Below are positions 6,399-7,105 of a stretch of 7,105 nt of DNA, one piece after another (position 1 is the first letter of the stretch; every line of letters starts with the position of its first letter). Both the position numbers and the translations under genes were made by a program. Location of the stretch: the NCBI GenBank assembly GCA_050261415.1, contig JBLNDG010000089.1:1-7105 (forward strand), in the 5' to 3' direction. Source of the DNA: JBLNDG01 sp050261415 (GTDB lineage Bacteria > Bacillota > Clostridia > Lutisporales > Lutisporaceae). The notes beneath the pieces are model-generated. The model was given only the letters and a program-made list of their open reading frames with translations, was not told where the DNA came from and did no database searches.

Positions 6399-7105
6399 TT
6401 ATTTAGCGTATTCTATCGCTCTTGTTTCCCTAATGACATTAACCTTTATCTGTCCGGGATATTCAAGTTCATCTTCAATTCTCTTCACTATATCTCTTGC
6501 AATGTAAACTATATCGCTATCACTTATATCCTCCGGTTTAACCATTATTCTTATTTCCCTACCGGCTTGAATAGCGAAAGATTTTTCAACTCCACTAAAT
6601 GAATTTGCTATTTCCTCTAATTTTTCCAATCGTTTAATGTAGGATTCCAACGTCTCTCTTCTAGCTCCAGGTCTTGCCGCAGATATTGCATCGGCAGCCT
6701 GTACAAGAACCGCTTCTATCGTTGTTGCTTCTACATCCCCATGGTGTGCTGCTATCGCATGTATTACTTCATTTGATTCCTTATATTTCTTGGCCAGGTC
6801 AGCCCCAATCTGAACATGGGGTCCCTCAACCTCATGGTCTACTGCTTTTCCTATATCATGCAGTAACCCTGCTCTTTTTGCCAGCTTAACGTCGGCTCCG
6901 AGCTCAGCCGCCATTGCAGCTGCCAAATGTGCTACTTCTATTGAATGCTTTAATACATTTTGTCCATAACTTGTTCTGAATTTCAATCTTCCTAAAAGTT
7001 TAATAAGCTCCGGATGCAATCCGTGTACACCCGTATCAAACGTTGCCTGTTCGCCCTGCTCCCTGATGTAGTTATCTACTTCCTTCTTGGATTTCTCAAC
7101 CATTT
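6399..7105 (-). CDS. rny: Ribonuclease Y, C-terminal part (N-terminus outside window)
   Basis: The last 234 codons (plus two bases) of RNase Y, a membrane-anchored endoribonuclease of about 515 residues that starts bulk mRNA decay in Firmicutes. The missing N-terminal part should hold the membrane anchor, coiled coil and KH domain. The Met at 7101-7103 is internal, not the start. Counting from that Met, the HD hydrolase domain shows H53 (NVLKHSIEVAHLA), the HD pair H82-D83 (GLLHDIGKA), H120-H121 (AAHHGD) and D138 (AADAISAARPGARRE). The C-terminus has EKSFAIQAGREIRI and ends PGQIKVNVIRETRAIEYAK, closely like B. subtilis RNase Y by recollection. The metal-binding residues are intact, so activity is expected. 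A strong terminator follows. Its neighbours ymdB and spoVS repeat the Bacillus order. Confidence 0.97.
   Translation of the reverse strand, partial: MVEKSKKEVDNYIREQGEQATFDTGVHGLHPELIKLLGRLKFRTSYGQNVLKHSIEVAHLAAAMAAELGADVKLAKRAGLLHDIGKAVDHEVEGPHVQIGADLAKKYKESNEVIHAIAAHHGDVEATTIEAVLVQAADAISAARPGARRETLESYIKRLEKLEEIANSFSGVEKSFAIQAGREIRIMVKPEDISDSDIVYIARDIVKRIEDELEYPGQIKVNVIRETRAIEYAK

Noticed and set aside
7101..7103. ATG as the start codon of a short HD-domain protein
   Set aside because: The protein aligns to the interior of RNase Y and the reading frame is open to the window edge, so this Met is internal.

Overview
The window comes from a low-GC, spore-forming Firmicute, most likely a member of the Clostridia (Ruminiclostridium/Acetivibrio-like; this placement is inferred from protein resemblance and gene content only). 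Supporting signs are a SpoVS gene behind a textbook sigma-H promoter, strong AGGAGG ribosome-binding sites, AT-rich intergenic DNA, and a rny-ymdB-spoVS gene order that I recall from Bacillus subtilis. All seven genes lie on the minus strand, so transcription runs from high to low coordinates. No plus-strand gene, RNA gene, mobile element or CRISPR array is supported.

In transcription order: the C-terminal part of rny (RNase Y, running off the right edge) ends in a strong intrinsic terminator at 6343-6380. ymdB (2',3'-cyclic-nucleotide phosphodiesterase family) follows with a weak candidate promoter. spoVS comes next, with a sigma-H promoter at 5348-5376 and its own terminator at 4976-5007. 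A new unit starts at an extended -10 promoter (4917-4925). It holds a PHP-domain phosphoesterase, a class I aspartate-type aminotransferase that overlaps it by 11 bases and starts at TTG, and purB (adenylosuccinate lyase) 9 bases further on. Finally asnS (asparaginyl-tRNA synthetase, running off the left edge) has its own promoter (1308-1336) and an approximately 85-base leader that contains a perfect 10-bp hairpin.

Functionally, the right half groups RNA-turnover enzymes: RNase Y, YmdB and a YciV/RnaAM-like PHP enzyme. The left half groups aspartate and purine metabolism: an aminotransferase likely to handle aspartate, PurB, which releases fumarate from aspartate-derived adducts, and AsnS. 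Most of this is ordinary housekeeping. The points deserving a second look are the consensus sigma-H promoter of spoVS, the phased 7-mers and AT palindrome just upstream of it, the structured asnS leader, and a PurB that resembles the animal ADSL type more than the short Bacillus type. I found no convincing undescribed system.
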